A DNA stretch of 64,000 nucleotides, from the NCBI GenBank assembly GCA_003344405.1, contig NOWV01000001.1:744001-808000 (forward strand), read 5' to 3'. Position numbers and translations under genes: made by a program. This DNA is from Trichoplax sp. H2 (Eukaryota; Placozoa; Uniplacotomia; Trichoplacea). The notes under the pieces were generated by a model. That model had not been told where the DNA came from. It saw only the letters and a program-made list of their open reading frames with translations, and did not search any database. Below, in pieces: positions 1 through 11,515 of the stretch (positions within the stretch are counted from its first letter, which is position 1; each line of letters starts with the position of its first letter).

Positions 1-515
1 CTATTACATATATACTATGGTACGTTGAAGTCCAAAGTGTTAAGAGTACAACGTTCTAGTGTCTATCTTTATAGACGATCTATAGCTTGACGTCCCTCTG
101 ATTTTCCCGCAGTTGCTGACCATGGCTTCCGTTAGAAATCTCTATGATTTCCACTCTGTATCATTCCATGAATTGCTTACTTCTAAGACTACACATCATA
201 TATGGCCAAGGCTGCCTACTTTGGCCTAGTCCTATTACTCAGTATTGCAAGACTAAAATGAGTAGAGTTATCGATGCAATTCAAGAAATGGACCAGCAAA
301 ACTAGACTAGTCAGCCATTTTGGCCATTGTCAAGAGTACAATGTACGCTTGCAGACATCACGGGCAGTTCAAATGGCCAGCAAACCTAGTCTGCCTTGAC
401 ATTGGATGGCGACTTCCGAGTGCATTTTCTTGTCAGCAATAAACTCGTTAAACGCTCTCTCGCTTTTTGTATCCATTTTAGCCCAAGTCAACAGTAGCGA
501 TGCCGATTGCTTTCT
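1..515. other. Non-coding flank of the satellite array
   Basis: I see no gene here. The stretch is slightly richer in G+C than the rest of the window and leads directly into the tandem array. A 71-codon open frame runs from 406 into the first repeat unit, but it has no recognisable domain and crosses the repeat boundary, so I do not call it a gene. Confidence 0.6.
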
Positions 516-2870
516 GGCCAGTACACCACCAACTCGACTTGCCGATGTTCTACCGCTATACAGGATATACTCGACCAGTGCTGTGTTTAGGGACTACTAT
601 TGTACTACTGACGAGTACTGAGTACAGTATAGGAGGCGAAGGAGAAACGAGCGACGAGTTTCGAAGTACTATAGGACCGGCAGAGAGACGGACTAAATTA
701 GCCCCGGCAAAAATGGTCAAAATTGTAAGGCTGATTCGCTTTGCTGGTCATTGGGGTGATCCACCACATCTTGAGTGATACACTAGACTGCAGACTACTT
801 CCTTCCAGTGGTCCGTGACAGGCCAATATACCACCAAGTCGACTTGCCGATGTTCTAACGCTATACACGACATACTCGACCAGTGCTGTGTTTAGGGACC
901 ACTGTACTACTGACGAGTACTGACTCTAGTACTGAGTACAGTATAGGAGGCGAAGGAGAAACGAGCGACGAGTTTCGAAGTACTATAAGACAGACAGAGA
1001 GACGGACTGAATTAGCCCCGGTAAAAACAGTCATAATTGCAATGCCGATTCGCTTTGCTGGTCATTGGGGTGATCCACCGCATCTTGAGTGATACACTAG
1101 ACTACAGACTACTTCCTTCCAGTGGTCCGTGACAGGCCAATATACCACCAAGTCAACTTGCCGGTGTTCTAACGTGATACAGGATAAGTACTATAAGACA
1201 GACAGAGAGACGGACTGAATTAGCCCCGGCAAAAACAGTCATAATTGCAATGCTGATTCCCTTTACTGGTCATTGGGGTGATCCACCGCATCTTGAGTGA
1301 TACACTAGACTACAGACTACTTCCTTCCAGTGGTCCGTGACAGGCCAATATACCACCAAGACGACTTGCCGATGTTCTAACGTGATACAGGATATATTCG
1401 ATCAGTGTTGTGTTTAGGGACTACTACTATACTACTGACTAGTACTGACTAGCTGAGCATAGTAGGCGAAGGAGAAACGAGCGACGAGTTTCTGAGTACT
1501 ATAAGACAGGCAGAGAGACGGACTGAATTAGCCCCTGTAAAAACGGTCAAAATTGTAAGGCTGATTCGCTTTACTGGTCATTGGGGTGATCCACCATATC
1601 TTGAGTGATACACTAGACTGCAGACTACTTCCTTCCAGTAGTCCGTGACAGGCCAATATACCACCAAGTCGACTTGCCGATGTTCTAACGTGATACAGGA
1701 TATACTCGACCAGTGCTGTGTTTAGGGACTACTACTGTACTACTGACAAGTACTGAGTATAGTAGGCGAAGGAGAAACGAGCGACGAGTTTCTGAGTACT
1801 ATAAGACAGGCAGAGAGACGGACTGAATTAGCCCCGGCAAAAACAGTCATAATTGCAATGCCGATTCGCTTTGCTGGTCATTGGGGTGATCCACCACATC
1901 TTGAGTGATACACTAGACTACAGACTACTTCCTTCCAGTGGTCCGTGACAGGCCAACATACCACCAAGTCGACTTGCCGATGTTCTAACGTGATACAGGA
2001 TATATTCGATCAGTGTTGTGTTTAGGGACTACTACTATACTACTGACTAGTACTGACTAGTGAACTACTGAGTATAGTAGGCGAAGGAGAAACGAGCGAC
2101 GGGTTTGTCAGTAGTATAAGACAGACAGAGAGACGGATTGAATTAGCCCCTGTAAAAACGGTCAAAATTGTAAAGCTGATTCGCTTTACTGGTCATTGGG
2201 GTGATCCACCACATCTTGAGTGATACACTAGACTACAGACTACTTCCTTCCAGTAGTCCGTGACAGGCCAATATACCACTAAGTCGACTTGCCGATGTTC
2301 TACCGCTATATACGACATACTCGACCAGTGCTGTGTTTAGGGATTACTACTGTACTACTGACAAGTACTGAGTATAGTAGGCGAAGGAGAAACGAGCGAC
2401 GGGTTTGTCAGTATATAAGACAGACAGAGAGACGGATTGAATTAGCCCCGGCCAAAACGGTCAAAATTGTAAGGCTGATTCGCTTTACTGGTCATTGGGG
2501 TGATCCACCACATCTTGAGTGATATACTAGACTACAGACTACTTCCTTCCAGTAGTCCGTGACAGGCCAATATACCACTAAGTCGACTTGCCGATGTTCT
2601 ACCGCTATATACGACATACTCGACCAGTGCTGTGTTTAGGGACTACTACTGTACTACTGACAAGTGCTGAGTAGAGTAGGCGAAGGAGAAACGAACGACG
2701 GGTTTGTCAGTAGTATAGGACAGACAGAGGGACGGATTGAATTAGCCCCGGTAAAAACGGTCAAAATTGTAAAGCTGATTCGCTTTACTGGTCATTGGCG
2801 TGATCCACCACATCTTGAGTGATACACTAGACTATAGACTACTTCCTTCCAGCGGTCCGTGACTGTACCA
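516..2870. repeat. Tandem array of ~300-bp units, about 8 copies
   Basis: The marker TTGAGTGATA recurs at 771, 1085, 1293, 1611, 1911, 2216, 2515 and 2815, giving spacings of 314, 208, 318, 300, 305, 299 and 300 bp. Each unit carries the same blocks in order: ACTTGCCGATGTTCTA, GACCAGTGCTGTGTTTAGGG, GGCGAAGGAGAAACGA, AGAGAGACGG, CTGGTCATTGGGGTGATCC and CTTCCTTCCAGT. Identity is high by eye. Much of the length variation comes from expansion of a TACTGAC/TAGTACTGA tract. Open frames of 69-92 codons in the array are translations of the repeat, not genes. A satellite or minisatellite is the plain reading; I recognise no transposon termini or coding capacity. Confidence 0.95.
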
Positions 2871-2905
2871 CTGATTCAAGAGACGGCCTCCTATGGCTTG
2901 GTTGC

Positions 2906-2950
2906 TTTTTTTACTGGTCATTGGCATTATCCGCCATGTCTTGAGCCGTA
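2906..2950. repeat. Decayed ninth fragment of the ~300-bp repeat
   Basis: The stretch TTTACTGGTCATTGG, followed by an AT..CCGCCATGTCTTGAG-like block, matches the CTGGTCATTGGGGTGATCCACCACATCTTGAG segment of the array with several substitutions. It lies just past the last clear unit, so it looks like an older edge copy. Confidence 0.65.
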
Positions 2951-4689
2951 CACAATGGTAGTGAATAGCAGCAATCGGATCGATAGTTAGCCATGATGAC
3001 TGATAGACTTTAAAGTATCGTTTGTTTGCTAGCAAAGAAGACTATGCTTCTTTATCAAACTGTGATGGCATCAAGTTATCTTGGTACAAGAGGCCAATCG
3101 ATCGAGCCATCGAAACAGTCCTTCATGTTTCCATGATGGAGAGAGAGTAAATGACGACGATAGCATTGTAGATAATCAACCGTGAACTGATTGAGTATCG
3201 TAGACAAATTCATGGCTATACAGAGCTAAGATGAAACTATTTCTCCAATATTCATTTCCAACCGACAGTCAGAATTTTGACCCCTTCAAGATGGAAGATT
3301 TTCCATTATTTCACGCTACTTTTACTTGTGATTGAAAGCTAGTCTATCGATCGGAAAGATCCATAAACTCGATATCCAGTCACCAATACCATCATAACGT
3401 GAAATTTAGACTCTCCTACAGATAAAAAGTGGTTTCCTATTTCCAATCTGTCAAACTCAGTTAATAGTATAGAGGCTAGTGATGTTGCTTTTACTTTCTA
3501 ACTTATAAACATCAGGCTGTTCTTTATAATGGTAAAATGACTGCTAACTAGGTTCATTTAATCCTCATTTTTCTATCCTATATCGCTCATCATGTCCCAC
3601 AACAAGTGATAGAAATTTTATTTCTTGAATTTAGTCAAGCGGTCAATGCTGATCAATCATGCAAAATCGTCTTTTTAAATTATTTTTTTTTCTCTCTCCA
3701 TAATTCGTATCTATGCAGTACAATGTCTGGCCATTCCACTGTTGACAAAGTATTCTCCAAGCAATTGTAGACTTTACTGCAATGGAGAAAATTTTCCATT
3801 GCTGATCCTTTCTCAACTGATTCTACATCATGTTTAGAACGTCTATAGTATTATCGATGCAAGAAGCATTGATAGAATTTACACAGTCCACTTTGTACAT
3901 TACAGTTGGCTACTTCGTCCAGAGTTTCACGGCCAATATGTCAATTTTTTTTTTTATTTCTGTACATTGCCTAACTGGAAAATGGCTCCCTGATGCGGCG
4001 ATTGTTCGTTACTCTTACCTTCATAACTATTACCGTACGCCATCAAATCATGATGGCGTATCTTAACTCTATTTTTCATTGGCAACGCCAGATTATCCGT
4101 CTATCCTTTAGGCTTGCACTTTTTTTAGATCGTCTATCATGGGCAATTTTGCTTTAATAACTTCGGAGTACAGTACATTGGATCTTTCGACTACAAATCA
4201 AACAGCAATTGTGCCGATAGCTAATCGGCAAAAAAGTATCAACATGCCGATCCAACGACAAAAACCTACTATATAGGAGAATATGTCCTAGTAAAGTATG
4301 GACTAAGTTGTGTACTTGTATTACATGATAACCAATATTTGGCAGAAGGAATTAGAGGGGAGAGGTGGTTACTTGCAATACTACTGTTTATGTTGCATCG
4401 CCACAGGAAAAGATTGCTTACAGTATTTTAGCATCCAAATATTCATGATTTCTTATTTTTATTATTGTTGTTTGCAGTGTTAGACTCAGTATTGCATTGC
4501 TCTGACGATCTCATCTACCAATGATTTGATGGAGTTTAATTTCTGCTCTTTCTACATCGACGTAGCCTTCGTTAGAGGAAAAAGTGATACATTGCATGAT
4601 ATCATCCATGCTCTACTTCGTCACATCGTGATAGGTTATTTTATTTTTCATGATGTAATCCTAATCTCTATCGCATAAGAGTAAAACAT
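2951..4689. other. No gene recognised
   Basis: I see no convincing coding sequence. Open frames of 60-80 codons occur (for example 3830-4066 on the plus strand) but carry no domain and no splice context. One small perfect inverted repeat, TGCCGAT..ATCGGCA, lies at 4212-4230 with a 5-nt loop. Confidence 0.5.
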
Positions 4690-4860
4690 CACTCAGTAGC
4701 GAATATTGCTAATTTTATCGTCCAATTCTACCTGAATCCTGTTAACACCACTCAATCATGGACAATCCTCGTAGATAGCTATATCTGTTTTAGTCAGGCG
4801 ATAGTTGCTAATTTTATTATCGAATTGTAACTATATTCTGTTAACATGACTCAATGGTGT
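4690..4860. repeat. Diverged direct duplication, ~99-bp offset
   Basis: The segment from about 4690 (TTGCTAATTTTAT at 4706, then CTGTTAACA.CACTCAATCATG) is followed about 99 bp later by a related copy (TTGCTAATTTTAT at 4805, then CTGTTAACATGACTCAATGGTG). Several substitutions separate the copies, so the duplication is old. Confidence 0.6.
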
Positions 4861-5963
4861 TTAGTATATTGCCTATTTGCAAGCATACGCGTACCTCGAA
4901 GACCATTTGAATCCAGAAAAAGTCGCTGATTTATACCCATTGGATAGTATCGATTGCTGATATCTGTTCTACTCAAAATGACTAGAGGGTGAGGAATGAG
5001 CTGCTTGTATTTAAATCTAGTCCTCAACGTCCTAAACCTATCCTTTCCATATTGCTCAATAAATTTATACTACCCAATGCATCTTGTTGACGTTATTTGA
5101 CCAGAGTACGCTAGGATTGTTCTAGTCGTCCTTGCAAGTTATATTCCCAAGCTCATAACCCAGAGGTAATGTTTACTCAGTATGCCCCGTGGTCAAAGGT
5201 GTGAAGAGACTTTGTGGCAAGTGTTAACTTTAGAATAGCATCTTAATGAGCTATCCTATATCCTTAAATGTAACTTGAACGGGCCGCTTTTATACTTTCT
5301 ACAGTAGTATTCAAATCGAAATTTATCCATCATTAAAGTCCATTGAAATTGAACCAACGTCTGTCGGCAATTTGCATTCATTTCCACCGATAGACATTTC
5401 GATTTTTCTCTTTTGATTTTTTATACCTATCAAAATTTACTGTCCTATACTTTGAAAACATTTCCATCCTTGATCATCTTTTAGTTTATATAGCACTGTC
5501 ACTGTCATTTTTAAAAGCCAATCTTGGATTTTCCTTTCCAATTTTATGATCGCCTATCTAAAAATGATAGATAAACGCTTTCTATTTGAAAATTGCGAAC
5601 TATTTTAAAGTGATAGTGGTGTCGCTATTTTTTATTTTTTAATTTCCCCCTTATAAATTGTGTAGGCAATCCACTTGATAGAAGCATAGCTTGACTATTG
5701 ACGAACAAGTTCTACTATATACACTTACCTACAGTATGCCAATTTTAAATCTGCCCTGGAAATTGCTATAAAAAAGAAATACTTCTTGGATGAGCTTCTA
5801 CCGTACTTGATAAAATGGAAGTAGAATACCCGATAAGAATCGATGATCAAGGGATTTGCAATCCTTCAAAGTACCCTCGTAGCAATGCCATTTTTTTTCT
5901 CCTTACTAGCGATCCCTGTCCTGTTTTATGAATTATTTTAATATCCTAAAGAAAGACAAACCT
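4861..5963. other. No gene recognised
   Basis: AT-rich intergenic sequence with no open frame of 60 codons and no domain or RNA gene I can recognise. Confidence 0.5.
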
Positions 5964-6167
5964 TTCAACAGTAAATTGTAGTTTCTCATCATCCATTTCT
6001 ATAATTTGATAGAGCAATCGATAGATCAAATGCTCATTCAAGCGCCTATTGCAAGCCGCCATAATGTTCAACAGTAAATTATAGTTTCTCATCATCCATT
6101 TCTATAATTTGATAGAGCAATCGATAGATCAAATACTCATTCAAACGCCTATTGCAAGCCGCCATAA
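5964..6167. repeat. 103-bp tandem duplication, two near-identical copies
   Basis: Copy one starts at about 5964 (TTCAACAGTAAATTGTAGTT) and ends near 6066. Copy two starts at about 6067 (TTCAACAGTAAATTATAGTT) and ends near 6167. I count about three differences (TTGTAG/TTATAG, ATGCTC/ATACTC, AAGCG/AAACG). The high identity marks a recent duplication, unlike the older repeats nearby. Confidence 0.92.
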
Positions 6168-6180
6168 CCTATAGGTTATG
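6163..6180. repeat. Perfect 18-bp palindrome
   Basis: CATAACCTATAGGTTATG equals its own reverse complement. It starts at the end of the second 103-bp copy, where the first copy instead reads CATAATGTTC. It could be a protein-binding site or the trace of a rearrangement at the duplication edge; the sequence does not decide. Confidence 0.8.
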
Positions 6181-7116
6181 TATTGTGATGGCAATCCATA
6201 GAATACCGCATTAACGACAGATATGCTCAACGCTGTGAATTTGTAGTAATTTAATTGGAATGGGTTAGTTTATTCACTACACATAGGCGTAGGATATGGA
6301 ATAAACTTATTTATCGCAGTCCCTTGGACATTCCTTTCATACGTTATTATAAAAACTGTCTATAAGCGACTTTATTTCCGCTCACTAGTTTTTAATTATT
6401 CTAATTTATTAGCATACGGAGTAAACGCAAATATAGATAGCAAATGATTGCAATAACGATAAATAGAAAACGCTACGATCAATTTCAATTGTACTCCATT
6501 TCAGTTATAAAAATTAATTAGAGTAGGATATCGATTTTAAAGAAGCTTTAGGTGAAACCAAGTGATCTTAATATTGTTGTGTATATATATACAAAGATGA
6601 TGCTCGTAAACTATTACAATCATGAAGAGGTGTAAACTATACCGTTTCACAAGCTTCTTCAGCGGCTTACCAAAAATAGTGTTATTTTCCTTAATGTATC
6701 ACTACTTGACAATAAGGAAAAAATACATTTTACTTTTTGTCTAAATTATTTTTCAATTAAATCACTTAGGATAAGGGACTTAAAAGAAGAAATGACAATG
6801 ATAGGTAATATATTGATGATATAATCATGGCTGTTATTCAGTTTCTGAGTAGAATGCTTTTCTTGCGTATGATAGCCTATCGATTTGTAGTAGAAACCAG
6901 TTGTGATGTCAATTGGAACTGTTTACAGTACAGTATACAAGCAAAAGTTTATAGATAATCTACCATGTATACGACTGTCGTAAGTGTTTTAAACAATAAT
7001 AATTAAATTAAGTACATTGCAAGAATTTATTGTCAAGAATAAAATTCTTAGATACCGTAGTCAAGATAAGAGTAATAATAATAATATTATTCTTATTTTA
7101 TTATTATTTTCTCTAG
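6181..7116. other. Intergenic or 5' flank of EYA, no gene recognised
   Basis: AT-rich, with no conserved coding segment. The TTATTATTTTCTCTAG just before 7117 looks like a splice acceptor, so any upstream exon that splices to 7117 should lie here or further left. I could not identify one. Confidence 0.45.
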
Positions 7117-7507
7117 TGTATCATCTACTGCTAGTGGCAATCAAAATAATAGATCTGATGGGATAAAAAAGTCTAGACATGACGCACGTAAAAATCATGC
7201 AGAAAAAGCAGTTGATTATAAAAGTCGCGAATATGATTGGTTGAATATTAAAAATGATGATTGGGCGATCAAGAAATGCTATCAAAATATTACACCAATT
7301 CAGTGGAATAGTATGACGACTTTGCCATCAACTAATAATCATGATAACGATACATATACTTCCTCTATTGCTGCTAACAGTATGTTTTCAGCAAGCAGCA
7401 ATTGCAGCTGGGGTAAATTTTCTTGGAAAAAGACTGATCAAAGTAAAGCAACTTCACAATATAACGTGGATTCTAAAGGTATACAATTTTTACACATCGT
7501 CAAATAA
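7117..7507 (+). CDS. Open exon upstream of EYA: EYA N-terminal exon or end of another gene
   Basis: An open frame of about 130 codons follows a good acceptor (TTTTCTCTAG, exon from 7117) and runs to a TAA at 7505-7507 if unspliced. The product is hydrophilic and rich in Ser, Asn, Lys and Trp, and I recognise no domain. A donor AAAG|GTATAC at 7478/7479 leaves phase 1. The acceptor TTATTATGACAG|AA at 7890/7891 takes phase 1 and enters the EYA frame just after the second possible EYA start codon. So this may be the EYA N-terminal exon, since EYA N-termini are poorly conserved and Ser/Thr/Tyr-rich. Alternatively it is the 3' exon of an unrelated gene ending at 7507, with AATAAA overlapping the stop. 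No start codon or upstream exon was found. Confidence 0.5.
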
Positions 7508-7838
7508 ATTATTATTATATTGGCTATAATATCTACGCATGCACTATATTTATTTATTGACACTGTATATATCAATGTTGCAAAGGAATAAAGTTTTTTT
7601 TCTCGCATGGACTAGCACGTTCCATACAGGCTTATGATCGGTTGCCCACGAATTTAAATTGTGTGGACATGCAACACTGGTAGATACAGTAGTTAGCACT
7701 TTTGTACAACCCTCTAATAGAACTTTTTAGTCATGCCCTGTCGTTAGCAAATCTGAGCAACTTTTAGAGCAATTATGCTATAGAATTTTTCGATCTCGGC
7801 ATAGAATAATTTAATGCCGCTATATTTTTATACTGACC

Positions 7839-9551
7839 ATGACGTACTTATGGCGAAAACTTAAACTAGTCCACAATTTTATTATGACAGAACCGAATGA
7901 AAAGCAAAAGTATTCCCCTACTCAACCAACTTCTTCTACACCACCCTCATCGCCAGAAGCAGATAGCAAAAATACAAGTATTAATGGAACAATTGTAAAT
8001 GATGCAAAGTGTCAGATTGGCAATACGACAAATCGCATACTACACTCACCTACTGTTACTAATAAAAAAGTGATTGAAGTAAGTTAGCTATACGATTTAC
8101 TATCATTTCATTCACAGTAGGATTAGTAGTCTTAGGGTTAATTTTAATTAAATATAAACCCTATGACAAATAGGTTTGATAAAATGTTGAAAACAAGTTC
8201 ACTTCTTAAATACTTAGAAAGTTTATATATGGGATTTGGATGAAACTATTATCGTGTTTCAATCTTTGTTGAATGGCGATTATGCCAGAAAATTTAGCAA
8301 AGTAAGTCATCTATTACTTATAGTGAATCAAGTTCATGTTCTGTCACTTTGTACAATCTTAAATATCATCAGTTTAACATACGATCTTAATTCTGTATCT
8401 TCGCGCTAGGACTATAATCAGGCAATATGCTTGGGATATAAAATAGAAACTTTAATATTTGATTTGGCTGATTCAAAATTTCATTTTCGTGAACTTGCGG
8501 TAAGATTTCCTACTCGTAATTATTATTAATAAAGTAGGAGTATTTAACCTTTTACAAGCGAGAAAAAAAATCTTTTCAAATTGGTAGAACGATTTTTATC
8601 CTATCATTTTCAGAAAAGTAACAAAACTCACATTGATGACATTGATTACGGAAAGAAACCAGATAGTGACCAAAAATCTAAGTAAGAAATTATTATGTAC
8701 CATCATTTCTTACCTTTTTTTATCATTACGGTTCATACTGCACCTTATAATTTTACGCAATACAGAGTCGATCATTGGGACAAGTTCTGCTCGTCATTAC
8801 AACAAGATAAAGTTGCTACCTACTTTAAAGATATAAAGGAAATATATGAAAAATATCGCGATAATGTGAAAGGTTGGTGCAGTATTATCGATAGTTTACA
8901 GCCTATATAACTAGTTACCTTTCTTACGTATATCTTCATAGCTCTTATTTTGTTCATACACAGAATTGGTATCTGTGAACTACCATAGTAATTGGGAGTT
9001 AGCTCTCAATGAATTACAATCTTTTACGGACAAATGGATACATTTAGCAAGGAATTGTATTGATTCTATCAACTCGAGGTAAAATGGCAAAGAAATGAGA
9101 TGAAGGTAGAAATAAGATAAATATTTCTATTACCAATTTACAATTTTTGAACTTGATTCCAGATTTAATAGCGTTAACGTTATTGTAACCACAACACAAC
9201 TGGTACCTGCAGCTGTAAAGTGTTTATTATATTCCATTGCTGATCTCTTTCCATTAGAGAATATCTATAGTGCAACAGATATTGGTTAGTGCTATGTAAC
9301 TATAATAACAGTTGATTCTTGCATAATTCATCTTAGAAAGTATTATATTAACGTTATCTTTATATCACTTAGGCAAAGAACAATGCTTTCGTCGGATCAT
9401 GGAGCGCTATCGTAATTGTCAATATTTTGTTATTGGAGATGGTAAAGCTGAAGAATCTGCTAGTCGAACTCTTAATCTACCGTTTTGGAATATTTCTTCT
9501 CATGACGACTTATTCAAATTAAATGTTGCTTTAAATAAAAACACCTTTTAA
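7839..9551 (+). CDS. EYA: Eyes absent (EYA) tyrosine phosphatase / transcription cofactor
   Basis: HAD-fold protein tyrosine phosphatase and SIX-partner transcription cofactor. Exons: 7839-8078, 8218-8301, 8410-8499, 8614-8681, 8766-8872, 8964-9078, 9163-9284 and 9373-9551. All phases balance, giving 334 aa. The conserved EYA domain starts at about residue 81 with [10 protein letters not shown] (nucleophile D86, acid D88, T90). It continues through [27 protein letters not shown] and [12 protein letters not shown] to VIGDGKAEE and [11 protein letters not shown]. The GDG aspartate and the acidic residue four positions on, which bind metal in EYA proteins, are kept. The loop after HIDD is much shorter than in vertebrate EYA, where an SSDDNGQDL-like stretch follows. 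The N-terminus is short and Ser/Thr/Pro-rich. Start is 7839 or 7884, or the gene begins further upstream if the 7117-7478 exon is spliced in. Confidence 0.93.
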
Positions 9552-11515
9552 TTTGCAGCTCATTTTATTAATCATTCCGTTGAACTATATTGTACAATTT
9601 TCGCTACATACCCGAATTTTATATATCAAATGTACCACGCTATGAAAATTGCAGTTGCTGCGAATTAGGTGCTTGGTTCTGTTGATTTACGATGTAATAT
9701 ATAATACATATATTTATATATTTCGTATCGCTATACCATGTTATGACATATCTACACTAATCTACGCAATTCCATGATGAAGAATTTTCTGTTATGTAAA
9801 TTTTCGTTGTTCAGGCAATTAGTTCCATACTTACTTTAAGTGAGACCTGGAATTACGTAGTCTGTACAATATTAACAGTTACATTTATACAGTATTAGCT
9901 TACTCCTACGGGATTAATAGCTGTTTAAAATATATATTTTAACTTGATGCAGCACTCATTGGTGTACTGCAATGAGAGTCCACGTGACTTGATTAAATGT
10001 AGCTAGATTAAATTTGAATGACGAATTCTTATATGAATTATTCAGACCCTTATTTATTTTACACATGTCAATACGTTAGATAACATATATCTACACCTAC
10101 CCCTTATTTTCTTCATGAGATATAAACACCGTAAATTGACTACGTTCTAAATTGCAACGGAATTTTAGATTCATTCTTCATAATCTCTAATAATTACTTC
10201 CACCCAAAAGAATAGGAAAAAGACTCCTTCTCTGTAGTAGATAGGAATGCAACCAGTATTAGTCAGGCATCCTTCGTCATAATCTAAGTTTAGTAAAGTA
10301 ATTACAGCTTACCAAATCGCAAAATACTCGTATTACTTCCTATTCCAAAGTAAAATTATTTTTAGGGTTATACTTAATGTTTAATTGGCAATCTACTCGA
10401 TTGATAAAGTTATATTCACTCATTATGTTACTTTTGATCTTTTACAAGTTCTAGAATAGTCTGTGCCGTATAAATAACCTACCTACTGTAGTACTAGTAA
10501 AGGTGTAACTTTTTCAAATTACTAGCATTACAAGAAATACCATAGAATAATATCAGATTTCCGCATCATTATTTTGAGTAAAGGAAATTTCTTACGGGAA
10601 TAGCTAATAAAGGATAGATTTTATTTATTTTTTGGGTACGTTAACACTCAGTCCGTCGAGGATTGCTTATGAAAAATCTTATTTTTGCTATTATTACAAC
10701 TGAACTCGTATCCGTATATCTAAAAACACTATACTCTGCAATTTGCGTAGATTGGTACTGTTCCATGAAAATTATGATATCATGATATCATTGCTTAGCA
10801 GATAGAGATATGAAAAGTTGGAGAAGTTATGATCCGTAATATAGCTAACTATTCTAATTAAAAGTGACTTAGCTTGGTGTAGAATTTAATGGAGAATTCT
10901 AATACGGTGTAATGCTGTAGTAAATTAACTTAAAATAAGATATAATTCCAGATAAGAAACCAAACACATAGTAGAAACATAACAATATAAAGTATAATAA
11001 TACTAGTTAATAATATTGTTAACAAGCTAAAACTATCAACTTGAAATAAAACAAATCAATCTTACTTTCTATAGCTCTTCAGCTAGTGCTATGATACCAG
11101 CCCAGAAAATGACAAACTATTTTTGATTCTTTTAAATTAACTTAATTCATTTATAATAGAATTACTTGCATGCTAAAATCATTTTTGTTCGTACATTAAC
11201 TAATATTTCTTTCAGCTACCATACAGTTGAATTATACAGATATCATAAAGCAGAACAGATACATTAGATTATAACCACAACATTTAAACCTACATACAAT
11301 TTAACGTAAATATTATAATTCAATTTTGGTAACGATAAAGAGATTGAAATCATGCTTGCATGATTGATATCAGATTATTTCACTTGTGCACTTATAAAAT
11401 ATCTTTTATAAATTGGCTATAGGTTAATACACATAGGCAATATTATTGATTTGAAAAAAATTCTCAGATGGCCATTATGAGAGTAGGTTATAAAAGTATA
11501 TATATCGAGATTGCT
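9552..11515. other. Convergent intergenic region, EYA 3' end to Rab10 3' end
   Basis: This 2.0-kb AT-rich spacer between two converging genes holds the 3' untranslated parts of both. I see no further coding exon, RNA gene or repeat. Confidence 0.55.

Noticed and set aside
500-1092. Open frames of 69-92 codons at 500-778 and 883-1092, similar to each other
   Set aside because: They are translations of successive tandem repeat units. Frames shift between units and no domain is present.
2289-2522. 77-codon plus-strand frame
   Set aside because: Lies entirely within one repeat unit; same reason as above.
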